This document shows positions 36,270 through 45,379 of a DNA stretch of 64,000 nucleotides, in pieces; within the stretch, counting starts at the first letter, position 1; every line of letters begins with the position of its first letter. Under the pieces are notes generated by a model. The model saw only the letters and a program-made list of their open reading frames with translations, did no database searches and was not told the DNA's origin. The stretch lies in assembly GCF_003967535.1 (NCBI RefSeq), contig NZ_BIFR01000002.1, forward strand, positions 1,860,001 to 1,924,000, given 5' to 3'. The stretch comes from Tengunoibacter tsumagoiensis. GTDB lineage: Bacteria; Chloroflexota; Ktedonobacteria; Ktedonobacterales; Ktedonobacteraceae. The position numbers and the translations under genes are program-made.

Positions 36270-36567
36270 GCCCATCATTTATGATGGCCACCGCGACCCA
36301 TTCCACCCTATTCCAAAATTTCCTACTCTCATGCATCTAATTGCATCTTACGATCGATTTATCGCATAAGGACGTACGGCCTATTATTCATAATGGCCAT
36401 GGCGACCCACTCCTCCTGGTTCCCTCATGATGCCCACCATGACCATCTCCTCCATTTTCCCCATCTCATACATCTAATTGCATCTTACGATCGATTTATC
36501 GCATAAGGATATACGGCCCATCATTCATGATGGCCGTGGCGACCCCCACCATCATGAATGATGCCCG
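36270..36567. repeat. Cluster of palindromic intergenic repeats, copies 3-6
   Basis: Four palindromic cores with the centre ATCATTCATGAT or a variant lie at 36270-36289, 36378-36398, 36516-36536 and 36548-36567. Copies 4 and 5 are part of a ~78-base direct repeat (36333-36410 and 36470-36546) that includes CGATTTATCGCATAAGGA before the core and GGCGACCC after it. The cluster lies between the convergent genes ending at 36073 and 36592. Confidence 0.75.
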
Positions 36568-36591
36568 TTGAACCTCACCCTTCGCTCCATC

Positions 36592-37416
36592 TTATCGTCG
36601 AATTGCTATCACTTCGAGATACTCGTCTGGCGCAACTAATGTGCCATCGGTGGCTTGATTCACCTGCTCAAATGCGGCTATGATGGAATCCAACATTCCC
36701 TGACGATCCTCATAGATCACAGTTCGCAATGTGGTCATCAGTGGACCAAGCGACGTTAGCATTGTATTCAACAGATGCAGAGCCGAGATATCTCGATGAA
36801 AATACGTCCTTTTCGTAGCTGTCAGCTCAGTCACTTCATCACCAAAGAGATTGCGTACGTACGCTTCACTCCCCCATAAAACTGGCGGTTTCACTCCAGA
36901 GGGTGGAGGGGCGTATGCTGCGGTGATTCTCCCAATGCGACTAAATAAGCTATCGGGCGTCCAGCTTGCCAGCGCAATTTTTCCGTCGGGACGGCAGACC
37001 CGAAGGAGCTCACGAGCCGCCTGCTCTTGATCTGGCGCAAACATGACTCCCAACGTCGACATCACCACATCAAACGAGGCATCCGCAAATGGGAGATGTT
37101 CGGCATCACCTTCCACGAACGTGACAGGCAGACGTTCAGCCGCTGCCCGTTCACGCCCACGCTCCAGAAGAGCAGGGACATAATCAAGGCCGGTCGTCTC
37201 GCAGAGTCGACGGGCAGCTGCAATGGCCGTATTGCCACTGCCTGTCGCCACATCCAGAACCTTCTGACCACCATGCAGGTCAGCAGCCTCGCACAGATTC
37301 TCCGCCACGATCACTAAGCTGCTCCCAGTAATGGAGTAATCTCCTCTCGACCAGGCCTGACGCTGCGATGCTTTGATCCGCTCAAGGTCAACCTGAGATG
37401 ACGATTCAGTCTGCAT
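36592..37416 (-). CDS. SAM-dependent class I methyltransferase (UbiE-like)
   Basis: About 274 residues from the ATG at 37416, which follows GGAAAGGA. The SAM-binding motif is VLDVATGSGNTAIAAA, with the acidic post-II segment FVEGDAEHLPFADASFDVV and TLGVMFAPDQEQAARELLRV. It is a small-molecule methyltransferase of the UbiE/Coq5-like group; the substrate is unknown. The aminotransferase stop is 20 bases upstream, and both follow the luciferase-like gene, so the three form one operon from promoter element F. Confidence 0.87.
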   Translation of the reverse strand: MQTESSSQVDLERIKASQRQAWSRGDYSITGSSLVIVAENLCEAADLHGGQKVLDVATGSGNTAIAAARRLCETTGLDYVPALLERGRERAAAERLPVTFVEGDAEHLPFADASFDVVMSTLGVMFAPDQEQAARELLRVCRPDGKIALASWTPDSLFSRIGRITAAYAPPPSGVKPPVLWGSEAYVRNLFGDEVTELTATKRTYFHRDISALHLLNTMLTSLGPLMTTLRTVIYEDRQGMLDSIIAAFEQVNQATDGTLVAPDEYLEVIAIRR

Positions 37417-37436
37417 AACGCTTTTCCTTTCCACTA

Positions 37437-38609
37437 TCAGGATTTTCTCCACTGATGAAGCGCATTGGATAAGGTGGCAACCTCTTCCTCAGTATTATAA
37501 AAGCCCGTTGAGATACGTAGAGCATTGTACTCATGGATGGCTCGAGCATAGATTGAATACTCTTGCTGGAGCCATTGTGCCAGTTCGCCCATCTCGCAGT
37601 CTTCGAGTGTGAACGTTAATAAGCCGCTGGCACCTGGCTGTGGCGTCAGCAGGCCCACGCCTGGAAGATCCTGTACCGCAGCATAGACCGCACTATTTAA
37701 GGCCGATGTGCGCTCAAAGATCCAGGGATATGTAGCCTTCTCTTCTAACCAGCGCAAGCAGGCAAGCTGTCCAGCGACAGCAGAGGAGTGGCGACCACCA
37801 AGCTCATAGCGCTGCGCCGATGGATGAAAATCCCATTTGCGCAGGGCTTCAAATTTGAGTGAAAACCAGCCTCCGACATAGGTGGGATGAATGCTCGACA
37901 GGAGCTCGCGTCTGACGTAGAGGGAGCCCGTCCCATCTGGTCCGCATAACCATTTCTGCATCGGAAAGGCATAGAAATCAGCCCCCAGCGCTTTGACGTC
38001 CACTGGTAGAACACCGACTGCTTGAGCCCCATCAACCAGCACAGGGACATTCGATTTTCGACCCAGCGCGGTAACAACTGGAATATCAATCACGGCACCG
38101 GTCATAAATGAGACGTGCGAGATGACAATCAGACGCGTACGAGGAGTAATCAAGGCCGCGATGGCTTCATCTGCTGGCTGGTCCCCCCGCGGGCCAAGGT
38201 CTGCAATCTGTAAGACCACGCCATAGCGATCTCGCAGATAATACATCAGAATGATGGCGCTGATATGCTCATGATTGGTCATGATGATTTCATCGCCTGG
38301 CTGCCAATCAAAACCATTACAGATGATATTCAGCCCTTCACCCGTGTTTCCAGTGAGCGCGATCTCATCCACATCGGCGTTAATGAGCCGGGCAATGGTG
38401 CTACGCGTCTCCGTATAGAGTTTTCCCATTGGCTCGTAAGTCGCCAGACCTAAACGCCCCTCGGTCGCCTCGGTCTCCAACCAGCTCGCCATGGCCTGTG
38501 GAGCACATCGCAGCAGAGGTCCAAATGCGGCGGTATTCATGTAAATATGCTTCTCGAGGCTTGGCAATTGCTGACGCACCTCGGCCATATCAACGTGGGT
38601 ATTGATCAT
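37437..38609 (-). CDS. PLP-dependent class V aminotransferase (cysteine-desulfurase-like)
   Basis: About 390 residues from the ATG at 38609 (MINTHVDMAEVRQQLPSL), after an AAGGA site. The fold-type I signature includes LTGNTGEGLNIICNG, VISHVSFMTGAVIDIP, VLVDGAQAVG and the Schiff-base lysine in FPMQKWLCGPDGTGSL; GGRHSSAVAGQLA follows. Relatives are class V transaminases, cysteine desulfurases and isopenicillin N epimerase-like enzymes. With a methyltransferase and a luciferase-like oxidase alongside, it could add or exchange an amino group or act in C-S bond chemistry on the product. Confidence 0.9.
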   Translation of the reverse strand: MINTHVDMAEVRQQLPSLEKHIYMNTAAFGPLLRCAPQAMASWLETEATEGRLGLATYEPMGKLYTETRSTIARLINADVDEIALTGNTGEGLNIICNGFDWQPGDEIIMTNHEHISAIILMYYLRDRYGVVLQIADLGPRGDQPADEAIAALITPRTRLIVISHVSFMTGAVIDIPVVTALGRKSNVPVLVDGAQAVGVLPVDVKALGADFYAFPMQKWLCGPDGTGSLYVRRELLSSIHPTYVGGWFSLKFEALRKWDFHPSAQRYELGGRHSSAVAGQLACLRWLEEKATYPWIFERTSALNSAVYAAVQDLPGVGLLTPQPGASGLLTFTLEDCEMGELAQWLQQEYSIYARAIHEYNALRISTGFYNTEEEVATLSNALHQWRKS

Positions 38610-38734
38610 CACGAAAAATCCTTCTTCCTCGCACAAGTATGTTCGAGTCTGCCAACCTGCTCTCATATGGCCCGGGCAGTCGCCAGACAATGCTGTGAAC
38701 AGGCTTGCATTCTCTCTTGCTTGAGGATATGGTA

Positions 38735-39850
38735 TTAAACGTTACTTTTCTCAACTGTTGAAGCGGGAAGTGCTTCTTGCATATATTGAGCAACATAGCG
38801 CATGGTGGTAAAGCAATCTTCCTTCACGTGCCCTTCACGGCAGACGGGATAGAGGATGGGATAGATGTTTCGATCAAGCATCCAGCGCATTTTCTGCGCA
38901 CGCTGAGTGGGCGATCCCACAACCGCAAACTGCTGCATCATATCGTCCGTGACGAGATTACTGGCAGCTAAAATTCCTTGTGTACGCCAGGTCTCGCGCA
39001 ACTGCTGGACTGCTACTCCATAGCCTGACGCTTCCATAATGGGGGCAAAATGGGGGGCACCAAAGAAATAGGTCAGGCAGATGCGCAGTGCCGCTAAGGA
39101 TTCAGCACTGTCGTCGGCAGTGGTCATGGTGAGAGTATACAACTGCACCTGATTGGGATCGCGTCCAACCAGAGGAGCCTCGCGCTCAAAGATCTCTCGA
39201 TACCGATAATAGGATGCCTCAGAGAGTCCATTGGAGATCACACCATCCGCTTTTTTGGCGGCCAGGGCAATCATCTTGGGACCTAACGCCGACAGGTAGA
39301 TCGCAGGTGGTACTGCTACAGGTCCTTCGCGCAGACGAAATGAATAAATAGGGTAGATTTTACCAGGATAGGTGAAGCGGCGATTCGCGCCGCCTCTGAC
39401 GACGGCATCACTGGGCAGACCCACCAGCGATGCCGAGAGGTTCTCATCATTTTCTGGCGTCAGAATGCCGCGTAAAATATCAATCATCTCACTGGCGCGT
39501 TGGACGGGACGATCAAGCGCAATACCGTGTGCAGCCTCCATCCAGCTCCCTCCTCCAGTCCCAATCCCATAATGGAGGAAGCGTCCGTTACTGAGACGCG
39601 AGATCGTCGCAGCACCAATGGCCAGCAACGTAGGAGTACGAGAATAATAGTTGACATCTCCGGTTCCCAGGCTCAATGTCTTTGTTCCAGAAGCAACGGC
39701 TGCCAGTACCGCAAAGCTCTCTTTCCCATCACCTTCTCCAACCCAGAACCCCTCATATCCTAGCTCCTCAGCCTCTTGCGCATACTGAACAATTTCTTCC
39801 ATCGAAAGATCACCCGTATTGACGAGAGAGACACCTACACGCTTTAACAT
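38735..39850 (-). CDS. Luciferase-like monooxygenase (LLM class, flavin or F420 dependent)
   Basis: About 371 residues. The TIM-barrel signature includes MEEIVQYAQEAEELGYEGFW, AAVASGTKTLSLGTGDVNYY, SRLSNGRFLHYGIGTGGGSW and the C-terminal VVGSPTQRAQKMRWML. Cofactor choice (FMNH2 or F420) cannot be fixed by eye. Two adjacent ATG codons follow AGGAGCGT; the second (39850) has better spacing. This is the first gene of an operon with aminotransferase and methyltransferase, under promoter element F. Confidence 0.88.
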   Translation of the reverse strand: MLKRVGVSLVNTGDLSMEEIVQYAQEAEELGYEGFWVGEGDGKESFAVLAAVASGTKTLSLGTGDVNYYSRTPTLLAIGAATISRLSNGRFLHYGIGTGGGSWMEAAHGIALDRPVQRASEMIDILRGILTPENDENLSASLVGLPSDAVVRGGANRRFTYPGKIYPIYSFRLREGPVAVPPAIYLSALGPKMIALAAKKADGVISNGLSEASYYRYREIFEREAPLVGRDPNQVQLYTLTMTTADDSAESLAALRICLTYFFGAPHFAPIMEASGYGVAVQQLRETWRTQGILAASNLVTDDMMQQFAVVGSPTQRAQKMRWMLDRNIYPILYPVCREGHVKEDCFTTMRYVAQYMQEALPASTVEKSNV

Positions 39851-39986
39851 CATACGCTCCTTTTGAAAATCGTTAACATACTCTTCGCTGGATGAGTGGC
39901 TCTAGTCCTTGTAAGCAACAAAATACGCACAAACAGCTAAGGGAAATGCATAACACGAGGAGAAAGACTTTTATTGCTCTAAAAAG

Positions 39987-40028
39987 AGTATAGATTGTCA
40001 ATTGAGAGAATGCTTCTTCTAAATTGCG
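39987..40028 (-). promoter_or_regulatory. Promoter element F, facing the luciferase-like operon
   Basis: On the minus strand CGCAATTTAGAAGAAG (40028 to 40013) is followed after 20 bases by TATACT (39992 to 39987). It is back to back with element G in the 360-base divergent region. Confidence 0.75.
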
Positions 40029-40122
40029 GTATCGAGGTTCGCTCATGCAGCAGAAAGAAGAAAAAAAGAAGCAGCTTCTCTACTAGAATTAAGGCGTAAC
40101 AGATCATCAAGTCCAAAAAAAA

Positions 40123-40165
40123 AGCAATCGGGAAGAAGAAAAAACACCGATCAATCATCTAGAAT
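40123..40165 (+). promoter_or_regulatory. Promoter element G, facing the P450/MarR/O-methyltransferase genes
   Basis: The box AGCAATCGGGAAGAAG (40123-40138) is followed after 21 bases by TAGAAT (40160-40165), 48 bases before the P450 start. Confidence 0.7.
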
Positions 40166-40212
40166 ACACACAGTAGCCAGTAATTATTTGATGTCTGTAC
40201 AAGGAGATGGCG

Positions 40213-41424
40213 ATGAGTCAATCAACAGACCTCGATCTCACATCCTCACGGTTTAAGGCCAATCCTTTTTCTGCCTTTGCACGCTTGCGAACAGAAAACC
40301 CTATTTATGAGCTAAGCTCTTCAAATGGTCAACGAACCTGGCTGGTTTCACGCTATCGGGATGTCGAGACAGTACTACGTGATGATCGCTTTATAAAAGA
40401 ACAACAGACATTGTTGTCGCACGAAGAACGAGCCCATCCTACCACGGCATCAGCGGATGATCTTTTTAGCCTCGGCCTGGGGAAATTCGATCCGCCCAAT
40501 CATACGCGGTTACGCACTCTGGTCAATCCTTTTTTTACTCCGCGTCAGATAGAGTTGTGGCGAGACCGTATCCAGGAGATTACCGATGCGCTGATAGACG
40601 GGCTTGTTGAGCGAGGGAGCATGGATCTGCTTGAGGATCTGGCCTTTCCGCTCCCGCTCACTGTCATTCTTGAGATGTTAGGGATGCCTGCTGAAGATAA
40701 TGTTCAGCTTCATTCCTGGACAAAACAGATTGTGGATGCACTGGATGATCCAGCAGCCTTTGAACAGGTTGGGGCTCAACTTGAGGCATATCACGCCTAT
40801 TTATGGGCGCTTGTCCAACGCAAACGCGAGAACCCCGCTCAGGATATGATCACGCAATTATTGCAGCCCGATGCCCAGGGTGATCGACTCTCGGATCGCG
40901 AGCTGGTGGCGATGATCTTCTTGCTGATTATGGCTGGCTATCAGACGACGGGATGTTTGATTGGCAATGGGATGCTCGCACTTTTAACACACCCTGAGCA
41001 GATGGCACTCCTTCAACAGGACCCAACCTTGATTAAATCTGCCATTGAAGAATTTCTCCGTTTTCGCAGCCCTTTGATGTTAGGTACCTATAGCTGGGCT
41101 CGCGAAGATATCGAATGGGGCGGGCAGCTCATCCGCCGGGGAGATCTCGTGCTCGTAGCACTTGCGGCTGCGAATCGTGATGAAACAGAGTTTGAAAATC
41201 CAGATACGCTCGATATTACCCGCACTGAGAATCGACACCTGGCCTTTAGCAAAGGCGTTCATTACTGTCTGGGCGCTCCACTGGCACGCCTGGAGGGGCA
41301 GATTGCAATCTCAACGCTCTTACGCCGGCTCCCACAGATGCGCTTACAGACGCCAGCGGAAGACCTAGTCTGGCGACCCGGCGCGATGATTCTGGGCGTC
41401 CATCATCTTCCCGTCGTATTCTAA
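40213..41424 (+). CDS. Cytochrome P450, paralogue of the 18632 enzyme
   Basis: 403 residues from the second ATG (MSQSTDLDLTSSRF), six bases after AAGGAG. Haem loop AFSKGVHYCLGAPLARLEG (Cys near 350) and EEFLRFRSPL are canonical; the I-helix is MAGYQTTGCL, so the acidic residue of the acid-alcohol pair is Gln while the Thr is kept. Similar to the 18632 P450 along its whole length. Expressed from element G and followed by a MarR regulator. Confidence 0.94.
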   Translation: MSQSTDLDLTSSRFKANPFSAFARLRTENPIYELSSSNGQRTWLVSRYRDVETVLRDDRFIKEQQTLLSHEERAHPTTASADDLFSLGLGKFDPPNHTRLRTLVNPFFTPRQIELWRDRIQEITDALIDGLVERGSMDLLEDLAFPLPLTVILEMLGMPAEDNVQLHSWTKQIVDALDDPAAFEQVGAQLEAYHAYLWALVQRKRENPAQDMITQLLQPDAQGDRLSDRELVAMIFLLIMAGYQTTGCLIGNGMLALLTHPEQMALLQQDPTLIKSAIEEFLRFRSPLMLGTYSWAREDIEWGGQLIRRGDLVLVALAAANRDETEFENPDTLDITRTENRHLAFSKGVHYCLGAPLARLEGQIAISTLLRRLPQMRLQTPAEDLVWRPGAMILGVHHLPVVF

Positions 41425-41508
41425 ACACCTTTTCATTGCAGATCTTCTATCAGGATCTGCCCTCTACAATCACGCCCTATAGACACTGATGCAGGAGGAA
41501 AACCTTTT

Positions 41509-41991
41509 ATGGCTGATGAATATCTTTCCAAGCTCCAGCTTGCCACCTGGCGAGCATTTTTAGAGGCCTTCAGTAGCCAGAACGACCAGATCGATCGTGA
41601 TCTTGCAGATGCTGGTTGTGTCTCTATCGCTTCTTACGATCTCCTCAATGCGCTCTTTGAGGCTCCAGGCACTCAGTTGACAGCTGATGAACTCCTTACA
41701 CAGGTGCTCTGGAAGCGCAGAGGGATCAACCAGCAGGCAGATCGACAAGCATTCCTCAGGCTCATCGATAGCCTGGTTGCTGAAGCGCTCATCGACAGAC
41801 CCCTTGAGGACAGTCTAGCATTGACACCGTCTGGCAAAGAGGCCGTTGAAAAAGCCTGGCCGATCTATGCTCAGGGAGTGGCCCGATACTTTTCGCAGGG
41901 GATGGATGAGATAGAGACTGAACATTTTGAGCACAGTCTCCACCTGATGGTCCAGGCAGTCGAAAAAAAAGCTGAGCCCGCTGAAGCATAA
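41509..41991 (+). CDS. MarR-family transcriptional regulator
   Basis: 160 residues of winged-helix MarR type: SYDLLNALFEAPGTQLTADE, LTQVLWKRRGINQQADRQAF and DSLVAEALIDRPLEDSLALT with the wing in between, then a dimerising C-terminal helix. MarR proteins commonly respond to small aromatic ligands. The GGAGGA ribosome site is good. It is the most obvious candidate to read the shared box, although the box lacks the clean inverted symmetry typical of MarR operators. Confidence 0.85.
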   Translation: MADEYLSKLQLATWRAFLEAFSSQNDQIDRDLADAGCVSIASYDLLNALFEAPGTQLTADELLTQVLWKRRGINQQADRQAFLRLIDSLVAEALIDRPLEDSLALTPSGKEAVEKAWPIYAQGVARYFSQGMDEIETEHFEHSLHLMVQAVEKKAEPAEA

Positions 41992-42003
41992 TAATGCATC
42001 TCG

Positions 42004-42046
42004 GTTGCACCACTGAAAAGTGAAAAGACGAAAAGTTGCACCACTG
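42004..42046 (+). repeat. Direct repeat GTTGCACCACTG, two copies 31 bases apart
   Basis: Exact copies at 42004-42015 and 42035-42046, upstream of the O-methyltransferase ATG. A start-to-start distance of 31 bases is three helical turns, compatible with an operator. Confidence 0.5.
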
Positions 42047-42106
42047 GTTGAAATACTGTAGAACGTCTTCTTAATCACACGCAGAGAAACTGTAAGGGAA
42101 AACACA

Positions 42107-43147
42107 ATGGTTACGAACGAAGTTGCGCCCATTCAACAAAAAAATCAGGCTGCTCTCTCCTTTTTTAGTATTCTCGGTGGAGAGTGGTCGGCTCGCATGG
42201 TGCAGGTGGCCGCTGAACTGAATATCGCCGATCTCCTCACCGATGGCCCCAAAACGCTGAGTGAGATTGCCCTGTCAACGCAGACACATACCCCAACTCT
42301 TAAACGGCTGTTACAAGCGCTGGTCGCCATCGGTATTTTTGCCGAACCAGAGCCTGATACGTTTGCCTTGACCGCTCTCTCACAGTATCTCTGTACACAA
42401 AATCCCGAGAGCCTGCGTTCGTTTACAGCCTTCTTCGGCCTGGACTGGACGTGGGCAATCTGGTACCAGCTTGGCTATGCAGTAAAAACCGGCGAGTCGG
42501 CCATGAGACATGTCCATGGAATGAATATGTGGCAATATCTGGAGACAGATCCTCATGCAGCAAGCCTCTTCAACAAAGGCATGGCCGAGTTCTCTACCAT
42601 GGTCAACCCTTCGCTCCTGGAAGCCTACGACTTCTCCGCATTCCATAGCGTGGCCGATATTGGTGGTGGAACGGGCAATTTCCTTGCACTGCTCCATGAA
42701 CATTATCCAGCCATACAGACAACACTCTTAGATCGCCCATCAGTCATCGAGGCAGCAACAGCTCAGTATGCCGGGACACCGTTCGGAGCCCATGGCACCT
42801 TCATCGGGGGCGATTTCTTCACCGAGATCCCAGAGAATCAGGATGCCTATCTCTTTAAATTCATCGCTAACGATTGGGACGATGAGCGTGTACGACAGAT
42901 CTTAACGACCTGCCGCAAAGCGATTCCGGCCCATGGCAAGATTCTCTTTGCCGAGTTTATGTTGATCCCACAACAACCAGCCGTCACCGCTGCTCTCTTT
43001 GATGTGGCAAACTTCCTCTGTTTCGATGGCGGCCATGGACGTACCGCCGAGGAATTTCGTGCCCTCTTTGAAGAGGCTGGCTTTACCTTACAGCAAGTCA
43101 TCCCCACTACCTCTGGTCTCTCCATTCTAGAAGGAACTCCTCGCTAA
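42107..43147 (+). CDS. SAM-dependent O-methyltransferase (plant-type/acetylserotonin-MT-like)
   Basis: 346 residues: N-terminal dimerisation helices (HTPTLKRLLQALVAIGIF), SAM motif VADIGGGTGNFLALL, and the catalytic region KFIANDWDDERVRQILTTC. In plant-type methyltransferases this last motif reads HDW, with His as the base; here it is NDW. Loss of the His is seen in some polyketide-tailoring members that work without a general base or do different chemistry, so methylation is likely but not certain. Its start follows GTAAGGGA. A strong terminator follows the gene. Confidence 0.9.
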   Translation: MVTNEVAPIQQKNQAALSFFSILGGEWSARMVQVAAELNIADLLTDGPKTLSEIALSTQTHTPTLKRLLQALVAIGIFAEPEPDTFALTALSQYLCTQNPESLRSFTAFFGLDWTWAIWYQLGYAVKTGESAMRHVHGMNMWQYLETDPHAASLFNKGMAEFSTMVNPSLLEAYDFSAFHSVADIGGGTGNFLALLHEHYPAIQTTLLDRPSVIEAATAQYAGTPFGAHGTFIGGDFFTEIPENQDAYLFKFIANDWDDERVRQILTTCRKAIPAHGKILFAEFMLIPQQPAVTAALFDVANFLCFDGGHGRTAEEFRALFEEAGFTLQQVIPTTSGLSILEGTPR

Positions 43148-43160
43148 CAAGGATTGGGAA

Positions 43161-43197
43161 TGGGACCCCTTCAGAGCATAGAGCGACTGAAGGGGCC
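43161..43197 (+). terminator. Terminator after the O-methyltransferase
   Basis: CCCCTTCAG (43165-43173) and CTGAAGGGG (43186-43194) form a perfect 9-bp stem, extended by GGG/CCC with one bulge, with a 12-base loop and T-rich bases after it. It ends the element-G transcript. Confidence 0.65.
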
Positions 43198-43402
43198 CAC
43201 TTCTATTGAAGCATATCATCCATAAAAGAAATGAAATTGTTATCTAATCTAGAAAATGAGTTCTTTCTCAATCGAGCAATATCTATAAAATTTTCTATAA
43301 AACAAAAATAGAGCGCGATATTCGTCGAATTCGAATACGCTTATTCGTCATCTTAGTAGAGTAAGCTATGCAGGATTTCAGGCGATATGCTATGATAGGG
43401 GC

Positions 43403-44659
43403 ATGGAGACAACGCATACGACTATCATCGCTATCTATCAACAGGAGTACAATCGTATTCTCGCCACCTTAATCAGAATGGTGAAAGATTTTGAGTTGGC
43501 GGAGGATGCTTTACAAGATGCTCTCATCGTAGCTCTCGAGCGCTGGCCTGTGGATGGTATACCTCATAATCCTGGTGGATGGCTTATGACCGCTGCGCGG
43601 CATAAGGCAATCGACTGTCTGCGCCGAGCCAGTAGTCTTTCTCGCAAACAGGCCGATATGCAGGCCTTACTGGAAGAGCAAGGAGATGAGATGCAAGAGG
43701 ATGAGATTCCTGACGAGCGCCTGAAACTTATTTTTACCTGCTGTCACCCCGCGTTAGCACTTGATGCACAGGTCGCCCTGACTCTGCATACATTAGGTGG
43801 GCTCTCCACACAGGAGATTGCCAATGCGTTTCTGCTTCCTGTGCCCACCATGGCCCAGCGTTTAGTGCGAGCCAAACGGAAAATTAAAGATGCGGGCATT
43901 CCTTATCATGTTCCATCCACCGATGTGCTGGAAGAACGGGTCGATGCAGTGCTTTCCGTCCTTTACCTTATTTTTAATGAGGGCTATAGTGCTACCTTTG
44001 GAGAGGCGCTTATTCGCCAGGATCTCTGTGCTGAAGCGATCTGGCTCACCCGCATTCTCATTCAATTGCTCATCCGTGAATCCCTTGCAGCGGTATTGCC
44101 AGAAGCATTAGGGCTCCTGGCTCTTATGCTCCTGCATGATTCGCGCAATCCTGCACGTGTCAGCCAGAACGGTGAGCTGATTCTTCTGGAAGAGCAAGAT
44201 CGCTCACTCTGGGACCAGCATAAAATTCAAGAGGGAAATACCCTGATTGAGCGGGCGCTTTTAATGAAAAAAATTGGACCCTATCAGATTCAGGCGGCTA
44301 TCAGTGCCTTGCATGTGCAAGCGAAAACGGCTGAAGAGACCGATTGGGTGCAGATTGCCGTACTCTATGGCCTGCTTGCACAAATGATCCCCTCACCCGT
44401 GATCGAATTGAATCGCGCCGTTGCTTTAGCCATGGCCGACGGTCCACAGCAGGGCCTGGCACTCTTAAGTGAGCCAGCCATGGAGAAAGCCCTCGGCAAA
44501 TATCATCTCTTTCACGCAGCTCGTGCTGACTTCCTCCGCCGCACTGGTCACCTTAAAGAGGCTCATGACACCTATCTTGAAGCGCTCAATCTCTGCCAGA
44601 ACGAAACGGAGCGCTCATTCCTTCTGCGTCGCCTTGCAGAAGTCTCAAGCCTGCAATGA
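43403..44659 (+). CDS. ECF sigma factor with long C-terminal extension (ECF42-like)
   Basis: 418 residues. Region 2 is in [20 protein letters not shown] and [20 protein letters not shown]; region 4 is [21 protein letters not shown] ~230-residue helical TPR-like tail follows ([40 protein letters not shown]). This length and layout match ECF42 factors, which typically sit beside YCII/DGPF proteins, as here (44739-45095). It may control its own locus or the shared box, but its -35 preference is not known. Confidence 0.9.
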   Translation: METTHTTIIAIYQQEYNRILATLIRMVKDFELAEDALQDALIVALERWPVDGIPHNPGGWLMTAARHKAIDCLRRASSLSRKQADMQALLEEQGDEMQEDEIPDERLKLIFTCCHPALALDAQVALTLHTLGGLSTQEIANAFLLPVPTMAQRLVRAKRKIKDAGIPYHVPSTDVLEERVDAVLSVLYLIFNEGYSATFGEALIRQDLCAEAIWLTRILIQLLIRESLAAVLPEALGLLALMLLHDSRNPARVSQNGELILLEEQDRSLWDQHKIQEGNTLIERALLMKKIGPYQIQAAISALHVQAKTAEETDWVQIAVLYGLLAQMIPSPVIELNRAVALAMADGPQQGLALLSEPAMEKALGKYHLFHAARADFLRRTGHLKEAHDTYLEALNLCQNETERSFLLRRLAEVSSLQ

Positions 44660-44738
44660 AACATAACGATAGTTCTATGGTCGAGAGAAAGAGCGGGAGA
44701 GAGCAGATTTCGTTGACTGGCTTTCTCCGCCGCTTCGC

Positions 44739-45095
44739 TTATAGTTTCGATGCCTCTTTCAGGGCCAGCGTCCGGCCATCAAAATAAACGCTGCTATGCA
44801 CTTCGTAAACAAAGACTCCTGCCTTTACGCCAGGATCTTCGTCCATGACTTTTTTGACCTCCTCCACATCTGTATTAAAAATGCCAATCCCGGCGAGATT
44901 ACTTTCATCAGAGATCGGGCAGGCCAACCAGAGCAGATTTTGCGTCGATAAGAGAAAATTCCTGCGTCCATGTTCCCACACGATCGCTTCTGCGCCTGGC
45001 TTCTGTCTATTCGGGCCAACCTTCAAAACCATCACTGAACACGGCTTTGTCGTCGCCAACGTCTGTTGCATAAATTCATCGGTGATCACTGTCAA
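44739..45095 (-). CDS. YCII-related (YciI-like) protein
   Basis: About 118 residues, read from a TTG at 45095 that follows GGAGGG by eight bases (LTVITDEFMQQTLATTKP). The DGPF motif of ECF42 partners is not seen; the ferredoxin-like fold of the family is suggested by LAGIGIFNTDVEEVKKVMDE and the tail VFVYEVHSSVYFDGRTLAL. An upstream ATG/GTG is possible but has no ribosome site. The gene converges on the sigma factor, as in typical ECF42 neighbourhoods. Confidence 0.68.
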   Translation of the reverse strand: MTVITDEFMQQTLATTKPCSVMVLKVGPNRQKPGAEAIVWEHGRRNFLLSTQNLLWLACPISDESNLAGIGIFNTDVEEVKKVMDEDPGVKAGVFVYEVHSSVYFDGRTLALKEASKL

Positions 45096-45250
45096 GGTAC
45101 ATTCCCTCCATTTTCTACTATATACCTTGTTATATACCACTTGAGGTTTTTTTGTATATCCCCATATCTAAGAATTTTCCTTTTATACACATTTTTAAGA
45201 AGCCCTCAGCAGCTCTTCTTTCGCAACAGCTCATGAATATATGTCAATTC

Positions 45251-45292
45251 AGCAAGATTGAAGAAGATTTCTCTTTCAGAGGGCACTATACT
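45251..45292 (+). promoter_or_regulatory. Promoter element H, facing the SRPBCC gene and possibly E2/NRPS
   Basis: The box AGCAAGATTGAAGAAG (45251-45266) is followed after 20 bases by TATACT (45287-45292) and then TTTCTTAAGAG. Transcription starts close before the SRPBCC start at 45380. Confidence 0.75.
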
Positions 45293-45379
45293 TTTCTTAA
45301 GAGAAGAGATATGTTTACATTCTTCTCGTAGCACCAAACTGTCGACATAAAAGCTAGACAAAGAAAAGGATACGATGCT

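Noticed and set aside
37437-38609. Class V aminotransferase as a selenocysteine lyase serving the TGA genes
   Set aside because: It lies in an operon with a methyltransferase and a luciferase-like oxidase under the pathway box, and the fold alone does not separate lyases from aminotransferases.
45190-45235. Minus-strand box-like sequence (TTGCGAAAGAAG) facing the YCII gene
   Set aside because: The internal spacing and the -10 position do not match the eight good sites.
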